DNA of 64,000 nucleotides from Nocardioides houyundeii (GTDB taxonomy: Bacteria > Actinomycetota > Actinomycetes > Propionibacteriales > Nocardioidaceae): contig NZ_CP025581.1 of NCBI RefSeq assembly GCF_002865585.1, positions 3,286,001 to 3,350,000 on the forward strand, given 5' to 3'. The first letter of the stretch is position 1; each line of letters begins with the position of its first letter. The notes under the pieces are model-generated. The model was not told where the DNA came from and ran no database searches. It saw only the letters and a list, made by a program, of their open reading frames with translations. Made by a program: the position numbers and the translations under genes. Shown in pieces: positions 16,913 through 25,484 of this stretch.

Positions 16913-18023
16913 TGCTGGTCCCGGGTCCGACCCAGCGCCTTGCGCACGCCCTTGCGCACCGACGGGGGATCTTGGCGCGCACCTCGTGCGGCACCAGGTC
17001 GGATATCGAGCGCTCGTGCGCACGGTCCTGCGCCGCTGCGGCCGACTCCCGGGCCTGGGCGATCCGGGCCGCCACGACCGAGGACTTGCTGATCGCCTCG
17101 GACTCCTCGTAGAGCGAGGTGTAGGCCTCACGGAGCTGGTCGAAGGTCTGGTGCGCCGCCGGGGTGTCGCCACCCTCGTCGGCCAGCAGGTTGAGCTGCT
17201 CCCAGGTCTCGGCGGTCAGCTCGTGCAGCCGCGGCGGCAGCGCCAGGTCGTCCAGGCTGCCGGTGACCCGGCGCAGGCTCGGGTCGATGAAGCGGTGCAC
17301 CTCGCGGATCTGGTCGCTGCGGGTGTGGATGACCGACTGCACGTCCAGCGCGTGGCCCAGCGCCATGGTGGTCTTGACCCAGTCGTCGAGCAGGTCGGCG
17401 TACCGGACGAAGACCCGGCCGCCACCGGCGTGCGGGTCGACCCCGGCGATGCTGTCGCGGGTGGCCCGCTCGGTGTGCAGCAGCATGTTGAGCCAGCTGG
17501 CCGCGAGGTGCGCCGAGCCGAGCTTGTTCTGGTAGTACTTCTGCTTGCTCCCGACCACCTCGGCCGGCGGGCGCAGCATGGTGGCGAAGACCGGGGTGGC
17601 GCCGGTGCGGATCGCCGCGACGCGCCACAGGCCGAGGAACCAGCTGAGCCTGGGGTCCTTGACCACCAGCTCGGGGTGCTCGGTGAAGTGGCCCTCCAGC
17701 CAGTCCGCGACCCGGATCCGCGCCGGTTCGCGGGTGGCGATCCGGCCGGTCTCGAACCACGCGGAGGGACGGCTGTCGCTGACCTGCACGCCGGCCTCGG
17801 CGAGCAGGCGGTCGTGCAGCTCCACCGCCCACTGCGGCTCGCCGAACCCCTTGGGGTTGGAGGCGTCGGCGGCGACCTCGGGCTTGGGCACGTGCATGCC
17901 CAGCAGGCTGAGGATCCCGGACAGGGTGCTGGTGCCGCTGCGGCCTGCGCCCGCGACGAACAGCACCTTCCGCGGCACTCCTTCAGGGTCGATCTCGTCG
18001 GGTGCTCTGTCGGTGCCGGTCAC
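16909..18023 (-). pseudogene. PAPS-dependent-type sulfotransferase, single frameshift near the 3' end
   Basis: The P-loop-like PAPS site KVLFVAGAGRSGTSTL lies near residues 20-35 and KDPRLSWFLGLW near 110. The domain continues to HERSISDLVPHEVRAKIP at about residue 350, where the frame breaks. Adding one G to the G-run at 16964-16968 restores PSVRKGVRKALGRTRDQQ and a TGA that overlaps the next gene's GTG, giving 371 residues. A base-calling deletion is therefore far more likely than a real mutation. The start is GTG at 18023, 7 bases after TAGGCT (leaderless). It probably sulfates a glycan or glycolipid built with its neighbours. Confidence 0.82.
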
Positions 18024-18030
18024 GGGGCGG

Positions 18031-18036
18031 AGCCTA
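18031..18036 (-). promoter_or_regulatory. -10 box of the leaderless sulfotransferase gene
   Basis: Minus-strand TAGGCT ends 7 bases before the GTG at 18023 and no Shine-Dalgarno is present. Confidence 0.5.
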
Positions 18037-18050
18037 CAAGACCGGACCCG

Positions 18051-18056
18051 TACCAT
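18051..18056 (+). promoter_or_regulatory. -10 box of the leaderless GT2 gene
   Basis: TACCAT ends 7 bases before the GTG at 18064. The two divergent start codons are only 40 bases apart and each has its own TANNNT box, so the promoters are back to back. Confidence 0.55.
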
Positions 18057-18063
18057 CTGAGCC

Positions 18064-19254
18064 GTGACCTGGCCCTTCTCCCGACGCAGTCGCGGAGCGG
18101 GCCGGACGCCCAGCACTGCCCGCGTGGGCGTCGTGATCCCGGCGTACGCCGTGGCGCAGTGGCTCCCCGCCTGCCTGGACAGCCTGCTGGCCCAGACCCA
18201 CACCGCCTGGCAGGCGGTGGTCGTGGACGACGGCTCGCCGGACCGGTCCGGCGAGGTGGCCCGGGCGTACGCCGCCCGGGACCCGCGGATCCGGGTGCTG
18301 CGCACCGAGAACGCCGGCCTCGGGGCGGCCCGCAACACCGGCACCGACGCCGTCGAGGGCGACTACCTGGCCTACCTGGACTCCGACGACGTGCTGCCGG
18401 TCACCGCGCTGGCCGACCTCGTCGGCCGGCTCGAGGAGAGCGGGTCGGACTTCGCGTGCGGCTCGGTGCTGCGCTGGGAGGCCGAGCCCCCGGCCGGTCG
18501 CGGGCTGCACGAGCCGGGGTGGATGCACCGGCTCCACCAGCCGGCCCGGACCGGGATCCGGATCGAGGACCACCCGGAGATCCTGGGGGACGTGTTCGCC
18601 TGGAACAAGCTCTACCGGCGCTCCTTCTGGGACGGGCAGCACCTGTCGTGGCCCCAGGGCCTGCGCTACGAGGACCAGCCGACCACCACCAGGGCCTACC
18701 TGGCCGGTCGCTTCGACGTGCTCTCCACCCCGGTCTACCACTGGCGCATCCGCGCCGACGGCAGCTCGATCACCCAGCAGCGCAGCTCGATGGAAGATCT
18801 GCAGGACCGCCTGGTCACCAAGCGCCTGGCGCTGAACTCGGTGCGCACCCACGGCGACCCCGAGGTCACCCGGGTCTTCCTGGACCGGGTGCTGCCCGGC
18901 GACCTGTGGCGCTACTTCGAGGTGCTTCCCGGAGCCGAGGCGGAGTGGACCGCGCGGCTGCGCCGCGGCGTGGCGGAGCTGTGGGGCGACCGCTCGCTGG
19001 TGCACTCCGCGCTGCCGCCGGTGCACCGGCTCTGCGGCTGGCTGCTGGAGCAGGGTCGGGTCGCCGAGGCCTCCGCGCTGATGGCCTACCTCGCCACCCT
19101 GGGTGGAGCACCGGTCCCCCGCACCGCCGACGGCTCCGCCCTGGCGGTGCCCCCACACGTGCTGGACACAGCGACGGTGGCACCCGAGGCGCTGACGCTG
19201 CGGCCCGGCGAGCGGCGCCCCTCATCTACGATTTCTCACCAGGAGGACCGATGA
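18064..19254 (+). CDS. Glycosyltransferase family 2 protein
   Basis: 396 residues. A GT2 catalytic domain covers about 20-250: VGVVIPAYAVAQWLPACLDSLL, VVVDDGSPDRSGEVA and the DxD site YLDSDD, with acceptor-side WNKLYRRSFW and RYEDQPTT. The C-terminal 140 residues are helical and probably mediate partner binding. No membrane segment is seen. The stop overlaps the ATG of the PAP2-type gene (ATGA). It is divergent from the sulfotransferase gene, and together they look like a small cell-surface glycan locus. Confidence 0.9.
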   Translation: MTWPFSRRSRGAGRTPSTARVGVVIPAYAVAQWLPACLDSLLAQTHTAWQAVVVDDGSPDRSGEVARAYAARDPRIRVLRTENAGLGAARNTGTDAVEGDYLAYLDSDDVLPVTALADLVGRLEESGSDFACGSVLRWEAEPPAGRGLHEPGWMHRLHQPARTGIRIEDHPEILGDVFAWNKLYRRSFWDGQHLSWPQGLRYEDQPTTTRAYLAGRFDVLSTPVYHWRIRADGSSITQQRSSMEDLQDRLVTKRLALNSVRTHGDPEVTRVFLDRVLPGDLWRYFEVLPGAEAEWTARLRRGVAELWGDRSLVHSALPPVHRLCGWLLEQGRVAEASALMAYLATLGGAPVPRTADGSALAVPPHVLDTATVAPEALTLRPGERRPSSTISHQEDR

Positions 19255-20216
19255 CCGAGGCGAGCACCCAGCCGGCGCCGGTGACCTCGCGCCAAGCGCG
19301 GGTCGTGGCGCTGCTGGTCTACGCCGTGGCGCTGGCCCTCTACATCGAGCTCGTGGAGGTGCCGAAGTCGGTCTACCAGGCCTTCGCCTGGATCTGGCTG
19401 GCGCTCATCGCCTGGGACGTCCAGGCGCCGCTCCGCTCCCACCTCACCTTCCTCCGGGACTGGTCGATCCCGCTGCTGGTGCTCACCTTCTACCTCTACA
19501 GCCGCGGGCTGGCCGACGAGATCGGCCTCACCCAGGTGCACGTGACCCAGCCGATCGAGGCCGACCGCGCCCTCTTCGGCGGCACCCTGCCCACCGAGTA
19601 CCTGCAGGCCCACCTGTGCGGCGTACCGTGCGTGCGGCAGATGCCGCGGGCCTGGTACGAGGTGGTGCTGACGACCGTCTACTACTCGCACTTCTTCGTC
19701 GCCCCGGTGGCCGCCGCGGTGCTGTGGAAGCGCCACCGGCCCGCCTGGATCCGGTTCATGCGCCGCTACCTGGCCCTGAACATCCTCGCGCTGGTCATCT
19801 ACCTGCTCTACCCGATGTCCCCGCCGTGGCTGGCCTCCCGCAACGGCTACCTGACCTCCGACATCGCCCGGATCACCGGACGCGGCTGGTACGACCTGGG
19901 CCCGGGCAACTTCCAGGACAGCTTCTCCGCGGTCGGCAACCCGGTGGCCGCGATGCCCTCGCTGCACGCCGGGATCGCGCTGCTCGTGGTGCTCTACGCG
20001 TGGTGGCGGACCCGGGGCGCCTGGCGGGTGCTGCTGCTGGCCTACCCGCTGACCATGGCCCTGGCCCTGGTGTACTTCGCCGAGCACTACGTCGTCGACA
20101 TCCTGGCCGGCTGGCTCGCCGCAGCCGTGGTGATGTGGGCCTGCGCGTGGTGGGAGCGGTCCCGGACCGTCCCACCACGCACTGAGGAGCCCGTGCGCGA
20201 GGCCGCGATCAGCTGA
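19251..20216 (+). CDS. PAP2-superfamily membrane phosphatase (inositolphosphotransferase-like, PAP2_3 type)
   Basis: 321 residues with about six membrane helices. The lipid-phosphatase signature is split as AMPSLHAGIA and YFAEHYVVDILAG, where the two His and the Asp form the catalytic centre. The class removes phosphate from, or transfers head groups to, polyprenyl or phospholipid substrates outside the membrane. AGGAGG lies 5-6 bases before the ATG, which overlaps the GT2 stop. In this context it could recycle a lipid carrier or make a lipid-linked glycan; that is inference. Confidence 0.9.
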   Translation: MTEASTQPAPVTSRQARVVALLVYAVALALYIELVEVPKSVYQAFAWIWLALIAWDVQAPLRSHLTFLRDWSIPLLVLTFYLYSRGLADEIGLTQVHVTQPIEADRALFGGTLPTEYLQAHLCGVPCVRQMPRAWYEVVLTTVYYSHFFVAPVAAAVLWKRHRPAWIRFMRRYLALNILALVIYLLYPMSPPWLASRNGYLTSDIARITGRGWYDLGPGNFQDSFSAVGNPVAAMPSLHAGIALLVVLYAWWRTRGAWRVLLLAYPLTMALALVYFAEHYVVDILAGWLAAAVVMWACAWWERSRTVPPRTEEPVREAAIS

Positions 20217-20227
20217 GCTGCCTCAGC
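20212..20227. terminator. Bidirectional hairpin between convergent genes
   Basis: GCTGAG-CTGC-CTCAGC spans the stop codons of the PAP2-type gene and the osmoprotectant-binding protein gene. The stem is short (6 bp). Confidence 0.4.
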
Positions 20228-21161
20228 CGACCAGGCCGCTGTCGCTGAGGAACTGCTGTGCCACGTCCTCGGGCTTGGCGCGGTTGGCGGACACCTCGTT
20301 GATCAGCGGCGCCAACGTGTCGTTGTCGAGCTTCGCCATCAGCTCCCGCAGCCGGTCCCCCACCTCGGGGTTGGCCTCGAGGAACTCGGTGGAGACGGCC
20401 GGCACCAGGTTCTGCGCGGGCTGGATCCCCTTGTCGTCCTCCAGCAGCACCAGGCCCTGCTCCTCCAGGGTGCCGTCCAGGGTGCCGGTCTGGCCCAGCT
20501 GGGCCTCGCCGTCCAGGACGGCCCGGTAGGTCTCGGCGCTGCCGAAGCCCAGCGGGAGCAGCTTGGTGACGTCGATGTCGTAGACCTCGCGGAGCCCCTT
20601 CTCGCAGTCCTCGCGTCCCTCGCAGTCCGGCGCCGCGGCCAGCACCACCTGCTTGCCCGCGAGGTCGGACAGCGCCTGGACGTCGTTGGCCTCGGCGTAC
20701 TCCTCGGTCACGAAGTAGGCGTTCTGCGAGGTGGCCTCGGACGGCTCCAGCAGGGTGATCCCGGCATCGTCGAGCAGCGCGCTGGCGGCCTCGATGGACT
20801 CGGAGGGCTCGTTGGTGGTGATCGGCTCGGCGTCCGGCCCGTTCGCGGCGGTGTTGAGGTAGTCGGAGATGCCGGCCACGTACTCCGGCACGATGTCGAC
20901 CGAGCCGGGGAACTCCCGCATGTAGACCGACCGGCTGCCCACCAGCTTGGGCTGCACGTCGTAGCCGGCGTCGGAGAGCACCCCGGCGTACATGGCGGTC
21001 ACCAGGGCCGCCTCGGGGAAGTCCTGGCTGGACAGCGTCACCGAGCCCTTGGCGTCCTTGCTGGAGTCGTCGTCGTCGGCGAGGTCGTCGCCGGCGCAGG
21101 CGCCCGCCAGTGCCATGCAGGCGAGTGCGGTGGCGGTCGCCGCGAGTCGTCGTAGGTGCAT
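20223..21161 (-). CDS. Osmoprotectant (glycine betaine/choline-type) ABC transporter substrate-binding lipoprotein
   Basis: 312 residues with a lipoprotein signal (lipobox LAGAC) and then a short acidic Asp/Ser linker. The OpuAC/ProX-like domain begins at GSVTLSSQDFPEAALVTAMYAGVL and contains YVAGISDYLN and GFGSAETYRAVLDGEAQ. It delivers a quaternary-amine solute to the two permeases encoded just upstream. The ligand is not decided by the sequence. The ATG is preceded by GGGGGAAG. Confidence 0.9.
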   Translation of the reverse strand: MHLRRLAATATALACMALAGACAGDDLADDDDSSKDAKGSVTLSSQDFPEAALVTAMYAGVLSDAGYDVQPKLVGSRSVYMREFPGSVDIVPEYVAGISDYLNTAANGPDAEPITTNEPSESIEAASALLDDAGITLLEPSEATSQNAYFVTEEYAEANDVQALSDLAGKQVVLAAAPDCEGREDCEKGLREVYDIDVTKLLPLGFGSAETYRAVLDGEAQLGQTGTLDGTLEEQGLVLLEDDKGIQPAQNLVPAVSTEFLEANPEVGDRLRELMAKLDNDTLAPLINEVSANRAKPEDVAQQFLSDSGLVG

Positions 21162-21173
21162 CGTTCTTCCCCC

Positions 21174-21227
21174 TGTGGGTGTGGTTGTGGCTGTGGGTGC
21201 GGTGGTGGTTGTGGGTGCGGTGCGGTC
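21174..21227. repeat. 18-bp imperfect tandem repeat, 3 copies
   Basis: Units beginning at 21174, 21192 and 21210 share TGTGGGTG(T/C)GGT and fill the gap between the first permease gene and the substrate-binding protein gene. On the coding strand this gives a C/A-rich, unstructured leader before the binding protein's Shine-Dalgarno. Confidence 0.75.
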
Positions 21228-21930
21228 AGGTCGTCGCCGGGGCGGGATGGGTACGTCGGTAGGCGGTGCGCTGCGCCTGCGCGGCCCCGACCTCGAGCAC
21301 CAGGGCGACCACCGCCACGACGACAGCGCCGGCGATGCCCTGGCCGTAGTCGTTGCGGTAGAAGCCGTCGGTGATCACCCGCCCCAGCCCCGGTCCCGCG
21401 ACCAGGGCCGCGATCGTGGCGGTGGCCCACACCTGGACCAGCGCCAGCCGTACCCCGGCGGTGACCAGGGGCAGCGCCAGCGGGAGCTCGGCGCGCCGGA
21501 ACTGCTGCAGGGGGGTCATCCCCATCCCCCGGGCCGCCTCCTTGATCTCCGCCGGCACCTCGGTGACCGCGACGTAGCCGTTGGTGATGATGGGGGGCAG
21601 CGCGAAGAGGGTGAGCGCGATGAGGGTCGCCAGCCCGGCGCGGCCGTAGGGGCCCAGGGTGGCGGTGCCGGGCCAGTCCGCGGCCACCAGGATCGCGAGC
21701 AGCGCGAACGTGGGCACCGCGCGGCCGACCCCGGAGATGTTGATGATCGCGAAGCCGCCGCGGCCCCGGTGTCCCAGCCAGAGCGCCAGCGGCAGACCCA
21801 GCACCACCGCCAGCACCATCGCGGTGCCTGTCAGCAGCAGCTGCTGCCAGAGCAGGTCGAGCATGCCGCCGGAGCCCAGCCAGCTCTCGGAGCGGGTGAG
21901 GTAGTCGAGGGTCTCGCCGAACAGGCTCAT
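21226..21930 (-). CDS. Osmoprotectant ABC transporter permease
   Basis: 234 residues with five to six membrane helices. The ABC permease EAA-type loop reads EIKEAARGMGMTPLQQFRRAELPLALP. It pairs with the permease encoded immediately upstream; the ATG at 21930 overlaps that gene's stop. The family is the OpuCB/ProW type in which two short permeases form the channel. Confidence 0.92.
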   Translation of the reverse strand: MSLFGETLDYLTRSESWLGSGGMLDLLWQQLLLTGTAMVLAVVLGLPLALWLGHRGRGGFAIINISGVGRAVPTFALLAILVAADWPGTATLGPYGRAGLATLIALTLFALPPIITNGYVAVTEVPAEIKEAARGMGMTPLQQFRRAELPLALPLVTAGVRLALVQVWATATIAALVAGPGLGRVITDGFYRNDYGQGIAGAVVVAVVALVLEVGAAQAQRTAYRRTHPAPATT

Positions 21931-22628
21931 GCGCGCGTCCAGGGGGTCAGGGCCCGCTGCGCCAGCACCAGCAGGGCGTCGAGCAGCACCGCCAGGACCA
22001 CGCAGAGCACCGCGGCGGTCAGGATCTGGGCCCGGAAGGACTGCGCCACCCCGGTGACCAGCAGGTTGCCCAGGCCGCCGTAGGAGACCAGGGCGCCCAC
22101 CGTGGTCAGCGCCACCGTCGAGACGGTCGCCACCCGCAGCCCCGCCATCACCACCGGCAGCGCCAGCGGCAGCTCCACGCGCAGCAGGCGCCTGGACCGG
22201 GAGTAGCCCAGCCCGGTCGCGGACTCCCGGACCGCCTCGGGCACAGCGCGGAGCCCGTCGAGCAGGGCCCGCACCAGGATCGTCAGCGCGTACAGGGCCA
22301 GGCCGATCACCACGGTGGCGGCGGAGAGGCCGGTGAAGGGCAGCAGCAACGAGAAGAGCGCCAGGGAGGGCACGGTGTAGATGCCGGTGGAGACGGCCAG
22401 CACCCCCGCCTCCAGCCGGGGCAGCCGCCGCGCCAGCAGCGCCAGCGGTACGGCGATCAGCAGGCCGACCAGCACCGCGGCCACGGTGATGCCCAGGTGC
22501 TGCACGGTGGCGTCCAGGAGCTCCGAGCGGCGGTCTGCCAGGTAGGCCGGGCAGAACCAGTCGTTGCGCGCCAGGCTGTAGCACGACGGCTCGTCCACCG
22601 CCGACGGCACGGCGCCCAGTATGGTCAC
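21927..22628 (-). CDS. Osmoprotectant ABC transporter permease
   Basis: 233 residues, multi-pass. Its EAA-type loop is VPEAVRESATGLGYSRSRRLLRVELPLALP. The N-terminus carries two cysteines in a periplasmic stretch (PSCYSLARNDWFCP) before the first helix. The start is GTG at 22628, 7 bases after minus-strand TAGCGT, so the gene is leaderless; it heads the permease-permease-binding protein operon. The divergent ATPase gene starts 3 bases away. Confidence 0.92.
   Translation of the reverse strand: MTILGAVPSAVDEPSCYSLARNDWFCPAYLADRRSELLDATVQHLGITVAAVLVGLLIAVPLALLARRLPRLEAGVLAVSTGIYTVPSLALFSLLLPFTGLSAATVVIGLALYALTILVRALLDGLRAVPEAVRESATGLGYSRSRRLLRVELPLALPVVMAGLRVATVSTVALTTVGALVSYGGLGNLLVTGVAQSFRAQILTAAVLCVVLAVLLDALLVLAQRALTPWTRA
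22620..22625 (+). promoter_or_regulatory. -10 box of the leaderless ATPase gene
   Basis: TATGGT ends 6 bases before the ATG at 22632. The box lies inside the first codons of the divergent permease gene. Confidence 0.5.
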
Positions 22629-22631
22629 CGC

Positions 22632-23651
22632 ATGGACGCTACCGCCTCCGACCAGCCGCCAGCCACGACCGGCTCGGGTGAGGAGCCGATGATCCGGCTC
22701 ACCGGAGTCGGCAAGACCTACGACGACGGCACGGTCGCGGTGCACGAGCTGGACCTCGACGTCGCCCGCGGCGAGCTGGTCTGCCTGGTGGGACCCTCGG
22801 GCTGCGGCAAGTCCACGACGCTGAAGATGATCAACCGGCTCATCGAGCCCTCCACGGGTCAGATCGTGGTCGACGGCCAGGACGTCACCCAGGTCGATCC
22901 CAACGCCCTGCGCCGCGGCATCGGCTACGTCATCCAGCAGGTGGGCCTCTTCCCGCACCAGCGGGTCGAGGCCAACGTGATGACCGTCCCCCTGCTCTAC
23001 GGCGAGTCCCGGGCGACCGCCCGCGCCCGGGCGCACGAGCTGCTGGCCCTGGTCGGGCTGGAGCCCGAGCTCTACGCGCAGCGCTACCCCCACCAGCTCT
23101 CCGGCGGACAGCAGCAACGGGTGGGCGTGGCCCGGGCGCTGGCCGCGGACCCCCCGGTGCTCCTGATGGACGAGCCGTTCGGCGCCGTGGACCCGGTGGT
23201 GCGCACCCGGCTGCAGGACGAGTTCGGCCGGCTCCAGCGCGAGCTCGGCAAGACGGTGGTCCTGGTGACCCACGACATCGACGAGGCCGTCCGGATGGGC
23301 GACCGGGTGGCGATCTTCGCCGACGGCGGCCGGCTGGCCCAGTACGGCACCCCGCAGGAGGTGCTGGCCCGGCCCGCCGACGAGTTCGTCGAGGACTTCG
23401 TCGGCGCCACCCGCGGGCTGCGCCGGCTGGCGGTGACCCGGATCGACGAGGCGCACCTGGAGCCGCTCGAGGGGGTCACCGCGGGTCAGCTGGGCGCCGC
23501 GATCGACCTCGACTCCACCCTCGAGGAGGCGCTGGCGCTGATGATGCGCGACGACAAGTCGATGATCGGCGTACGCCGGGGGGCGCGGTTCCTGGGCGTG
23601 CTCACCCCCGCGGGCGTGCACCGCCAGCTGCGGGCCTCCCTGATGCCCTGA
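22632..23651 (+). CDS. Osmoprotectant ABC transporter ATP-binding protein with C-terminal CBS-like region
   Basis: 339 residues from the leaderless ATG; a second start at 22689 (MIRLTG, after GAGGAG) would remove 19 disordered residues. It has Walker A GPSGCGKST, Q-loop VIQQVGLFPH, signature LSGGQQQRVGVA, Walker B VLLMDEP and H-loop THD, all intact. The last 80 residues (TLEEALALMMRDDKSMIGVRR) look like a CBS segment, which in OpuA/ProV-type ATPases senses ionic strength or c-di-AMP. It powers the divergently encoded permease pair. Confidence 0.94.
   Translation: MDATASDQPPATTGSGEEPMIRLTGVGKTYDDGTVAVHELDLDVARGELVCLVGPSGCGKSTTLKMINRLIEPSTGQIVVDGQDVTQVDPNALRRGIGYVIQQVGLFPHQRVEANVMTVPLLYGESRATARARAHELLALVGLEPELYAQRYPHQLSGGQQQRVGVARALAADPPVLLMDEPFGAVDPVVRTRLQDEFGRLQRELGKTVVLVTHDIDEAVRMGDRVAIFADGGRLAQYGTPQEVLARPADEFVEDFVGATRGLRRLAVTRIDEAHLEPLEGVTAGQLGAAIDLDSTLEEALALMMRDDKSMIGVRRGARFLGVLTPAGVHRQLRASLMP
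22636..22641 (-). promoter_or_regulatory. -10 box of the leaderless permease gene
   Basis: Minus-strand TAGCGT ends 7 bases before the GTG at 22628. The box lies inside the first codons of the divergent ATPase gene. Confidence 0.5.
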
Positions 23652-23679
23652 TGCCCGGACGCCCCGGACGGCGGGTGGG

Positions 23680-24771
23680 TCAGCGGACCGGCACGTCCTT
23701 GTGCCAGGACTCGGTGACGTACTTGGTGGCCCAGCCCATGGCGACGTAGAGCCCCTCCGCCCCGGTCGGGGAGTCGGCGTCGACCTCCAGCCCCACGCGG
23801 TCCCGGCCGCGGTTCGCGGCGTCGGCGATGATCGTGTGCAGCAGGCCCTTGGCCACCCCGCGTCCCCGGGCGGACTCCAGCACCCCCAGGTAGGAGACGT
23901 AGGAGCCGTCGGTGCCACGAGCGGACTCGCTCACGGTGCCGACCAGGGCGCCGCACGCCTGCGGCTGCTCGCCGTCCAGGAGCTCCGCGAGCCACCAGTG
24001 GTCCCAGCGGTGCCCCGGGTCCTCACGAAGCCGGTGCACGAACTCCTCGAAGGTCTCCTCGGAGGAGTTGAAGTGGTCGGTGAAGGCGCCCTCGAGCACG
24101 TCGTGGACCGCGCGCAGGTCGGCCTCGTCCGGCATGCCGTCGCCCTGACGGGTCACCGAGCGGAACCGGACGCCGTTCTCCTCCCACAGCTCGGGCGAGG
24201 GCACCAGCTCCGACTCCTCGGGAGCCACCGGCCGGCTCATCTGCCACCAGGTGCGGACCTTCTCGAAGCCCCGTCCCTCCAGCCACTGGTGCTGACGCTC
24301 GTCGTCGGCGAAGGCGCCGGTGTCGATCTGCTGCACCGTGAGCTCGCGGGCGGCACCGACCGCCTGCGCCTGCGCCTCCGCCCAGGTGAACAGCACCTGC
24401 GAGCAGGCCCGCGCCGGCGCCTCGTCCAGGGTGCGGTCCACGATGTGCACGTAGAGCATCCGGCCCACGGAGCGGTCGTGCACCGAGCCCCAGGCGCGGA
24501 TGTCGCCGGTGTGGTCGCGGACCACCAGGTTCTCCCGCATGGCCAGGCCGTGCTCGGAGACCTCGACCAGCACGTCGTCCTCAGAGGCACCCGCCCAGCC
24601 ACGCCCGGCGCGCTCGTGGTTGCGCAGCAGGGAGGTCAGGCGCAGCACGTCGCGCTCGTCAGTGGCGTCGGGGGGCTCGGCGACCCAGCCCTCAGGGAGC
24701 CCGGGATCCTCGGGAAGGACTGTCGCCGGGTCGCTCTCGAACCTGTTGTCCTCGGGAATCACAACGACCAT
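23680..24771 (-). CDS. Tandem GNAT-family N-acetyltransferase
   Basis: 363 residues with two GNAT folds (about 30-185 and 215-360). The second holds the acetyl-CoA pyrophosphate loop LESARGRGVAKGLLHTI and the end-piece LYVAMGWATKYVTESWHKD. The architecture resembles mycothiol synthase (MshD), but the sequence is not close enough for me to name it so. The ATG at 24771 has GGGAG only 2-3 bases upstream; GTG at codon 4 is an alternative. It is convergent with the transporter ATPase gene. Confidence 0.82.
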   Translation of the reverse strand: MVVVIPEDNRFESDPATVLPEDPGLPEGWVAEPPDATDERDVLRLTSLLRNHERAGRGWAGASEDDVLVEVSEHGLAMRENLVVRDHTGDIRAWGSVHDRSVGRMLYVHIVDRTLDEAPARACSQVLFTWAEAQAQAVGAARELTVQQIDTGAFADDERQHQWLEGRGFEKVRTWWQMSRPVAPEESELVPSPELWEENGVRFRSVTRQGDGMPDEADLRAVHDVLEGAFTDHFNSSEETFEEFVHRLREDPGHRWDHWWLAELLDGEQPQACGALVGTVSESARGTDGSYVSYLGVLESARGRGVAKGLLHTIIADAANRGRDRVGLEVDADSPTGAEGLYVAMGWATKYVTESWHKDVPVR

Positions 24772-24798
24772 TCTCCCTCACGCCCGCCGCGACGCAGA

Positions 24799-24856
24799 CA
24801 GTCCCCGGCGGTTCGGACGCCACGCGTGGTGGGAGGTCCGAGCCGTCCGGGGACTG
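24799..24856. terminator. Long imperfect hairpin between the coiled-coil gene and the GNAT gene
   Basis: Arms of about 20 bases (CAGTCCCCGG CGGTTCGGAC and its near complement ending CCGGGGACTG) pair with few mismatches around a 17-base loop. It lies downstream of the minus-strand gene at 24875. Confidence 0.65.
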
Positions 24857-24874
24857 CTCCAGAAGATGGGGAGG

Positions 24875-25474
24875 TCAGGCGCGCTTGTACGTCGAGGTCG
24901 CGGCGGCGCGCTGCCAGGCTTCCAGCTCGGCCCGCAGGGTGTCGATCTCGGCCTCCAGCTCGGCGACGCGCACGATCGCCTCGGCGGCGCGGGTGTCGCT
25001 CTGCTCCAGCAGCTCGCCGAGCCGGTTGCCCTCGACCTCGGCGACGTCGGCGCGACGGGCCTCGGCGCTCATCTTGAGCGTCGCGGTGGCCGCGCGCTCG
25101 AGCGCCTTGCCCAGCTCGCTCTCCAGCTGGCCGATGGTCTCCTCGCGCTCGGTGATGCGCGCCTTCATCGAGTCGGCGAACGCCACGTTCTCCGCCGTAC
25201 GACGGGCGGTGATGTCGCGGTAGGCCTGCGCCTGGCGGGCCCGGTCCTCGGCGGCCTCGTGCCGGGACTCCAGCAGCTCGGAGTGGGTGATCCGGGTGGA
25301 GGCAGCACCGAGCACGACAGCAGCCAGCGCGGAGAGCAGGACCAGGGTTGACTGGCCAGTGGCGATCGACCCGAGTACCAGGGCGGCCGCGATCAGGAGC
25401 AGCGCCGAGGCGACCACCAGGCGCGTGCTGCGCTGGCGTCGGCGGGCACTGGTACGAGCAGACGGGGAAGTCAT
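24875..25474 (-). CDS. Membrane protein with cytoplasmic coiled coil, unknown function
   Basis: 199 residues. A basic N-terminus is followed by two membrane helices (about 18-38 and 42-60) and then about 130 residues of heptad-rich coiled coil full of Ala/Glu/Arg (ITEREETIGQLESELGKALERA, VAELEAEIDTLRAELEAW). I do not recognise the family. Its place next to DUF3180 and the fol genes is not informative. It could be a membrane-tethered scaffold. Confidence 0.75.
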   Translation of the reverse strand: MTSPSARTSARRRQRSTRLVVASALLLIAAALVLGSIATGQSTLVLLSALAAVVLGAASTRITHSELLESRHEAAEDRARQAQAYRDITARRTAENVAFADSMKARITEREETIGQLESELGKALERAATATLKMSAEARRADVAEVEGNRLGELLEQSDTRAAEAIVRVAELEAEIDTLRAELEAWQRAAATSTYKRA

Positions 25475-25484
25475 GACCCTCAGG

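Noticed and set aside
14871..18344. One 1157-codon minus-strand frame suggesting a sulfotransferase-reductase fusion
   Set aside because: It is two genes (DUF2520 reductase-like and sulfotransferase) read in the same frame through the intervening glycosyltransferase gene; the fusion appears only because of the frameshift at 16964-16968.
23680..24771. Mycothiol synthase MshD
   Set aside because: The double GNAT layout fits, but I cannot match specific MshD residues, so only a tandem GNAT is called.
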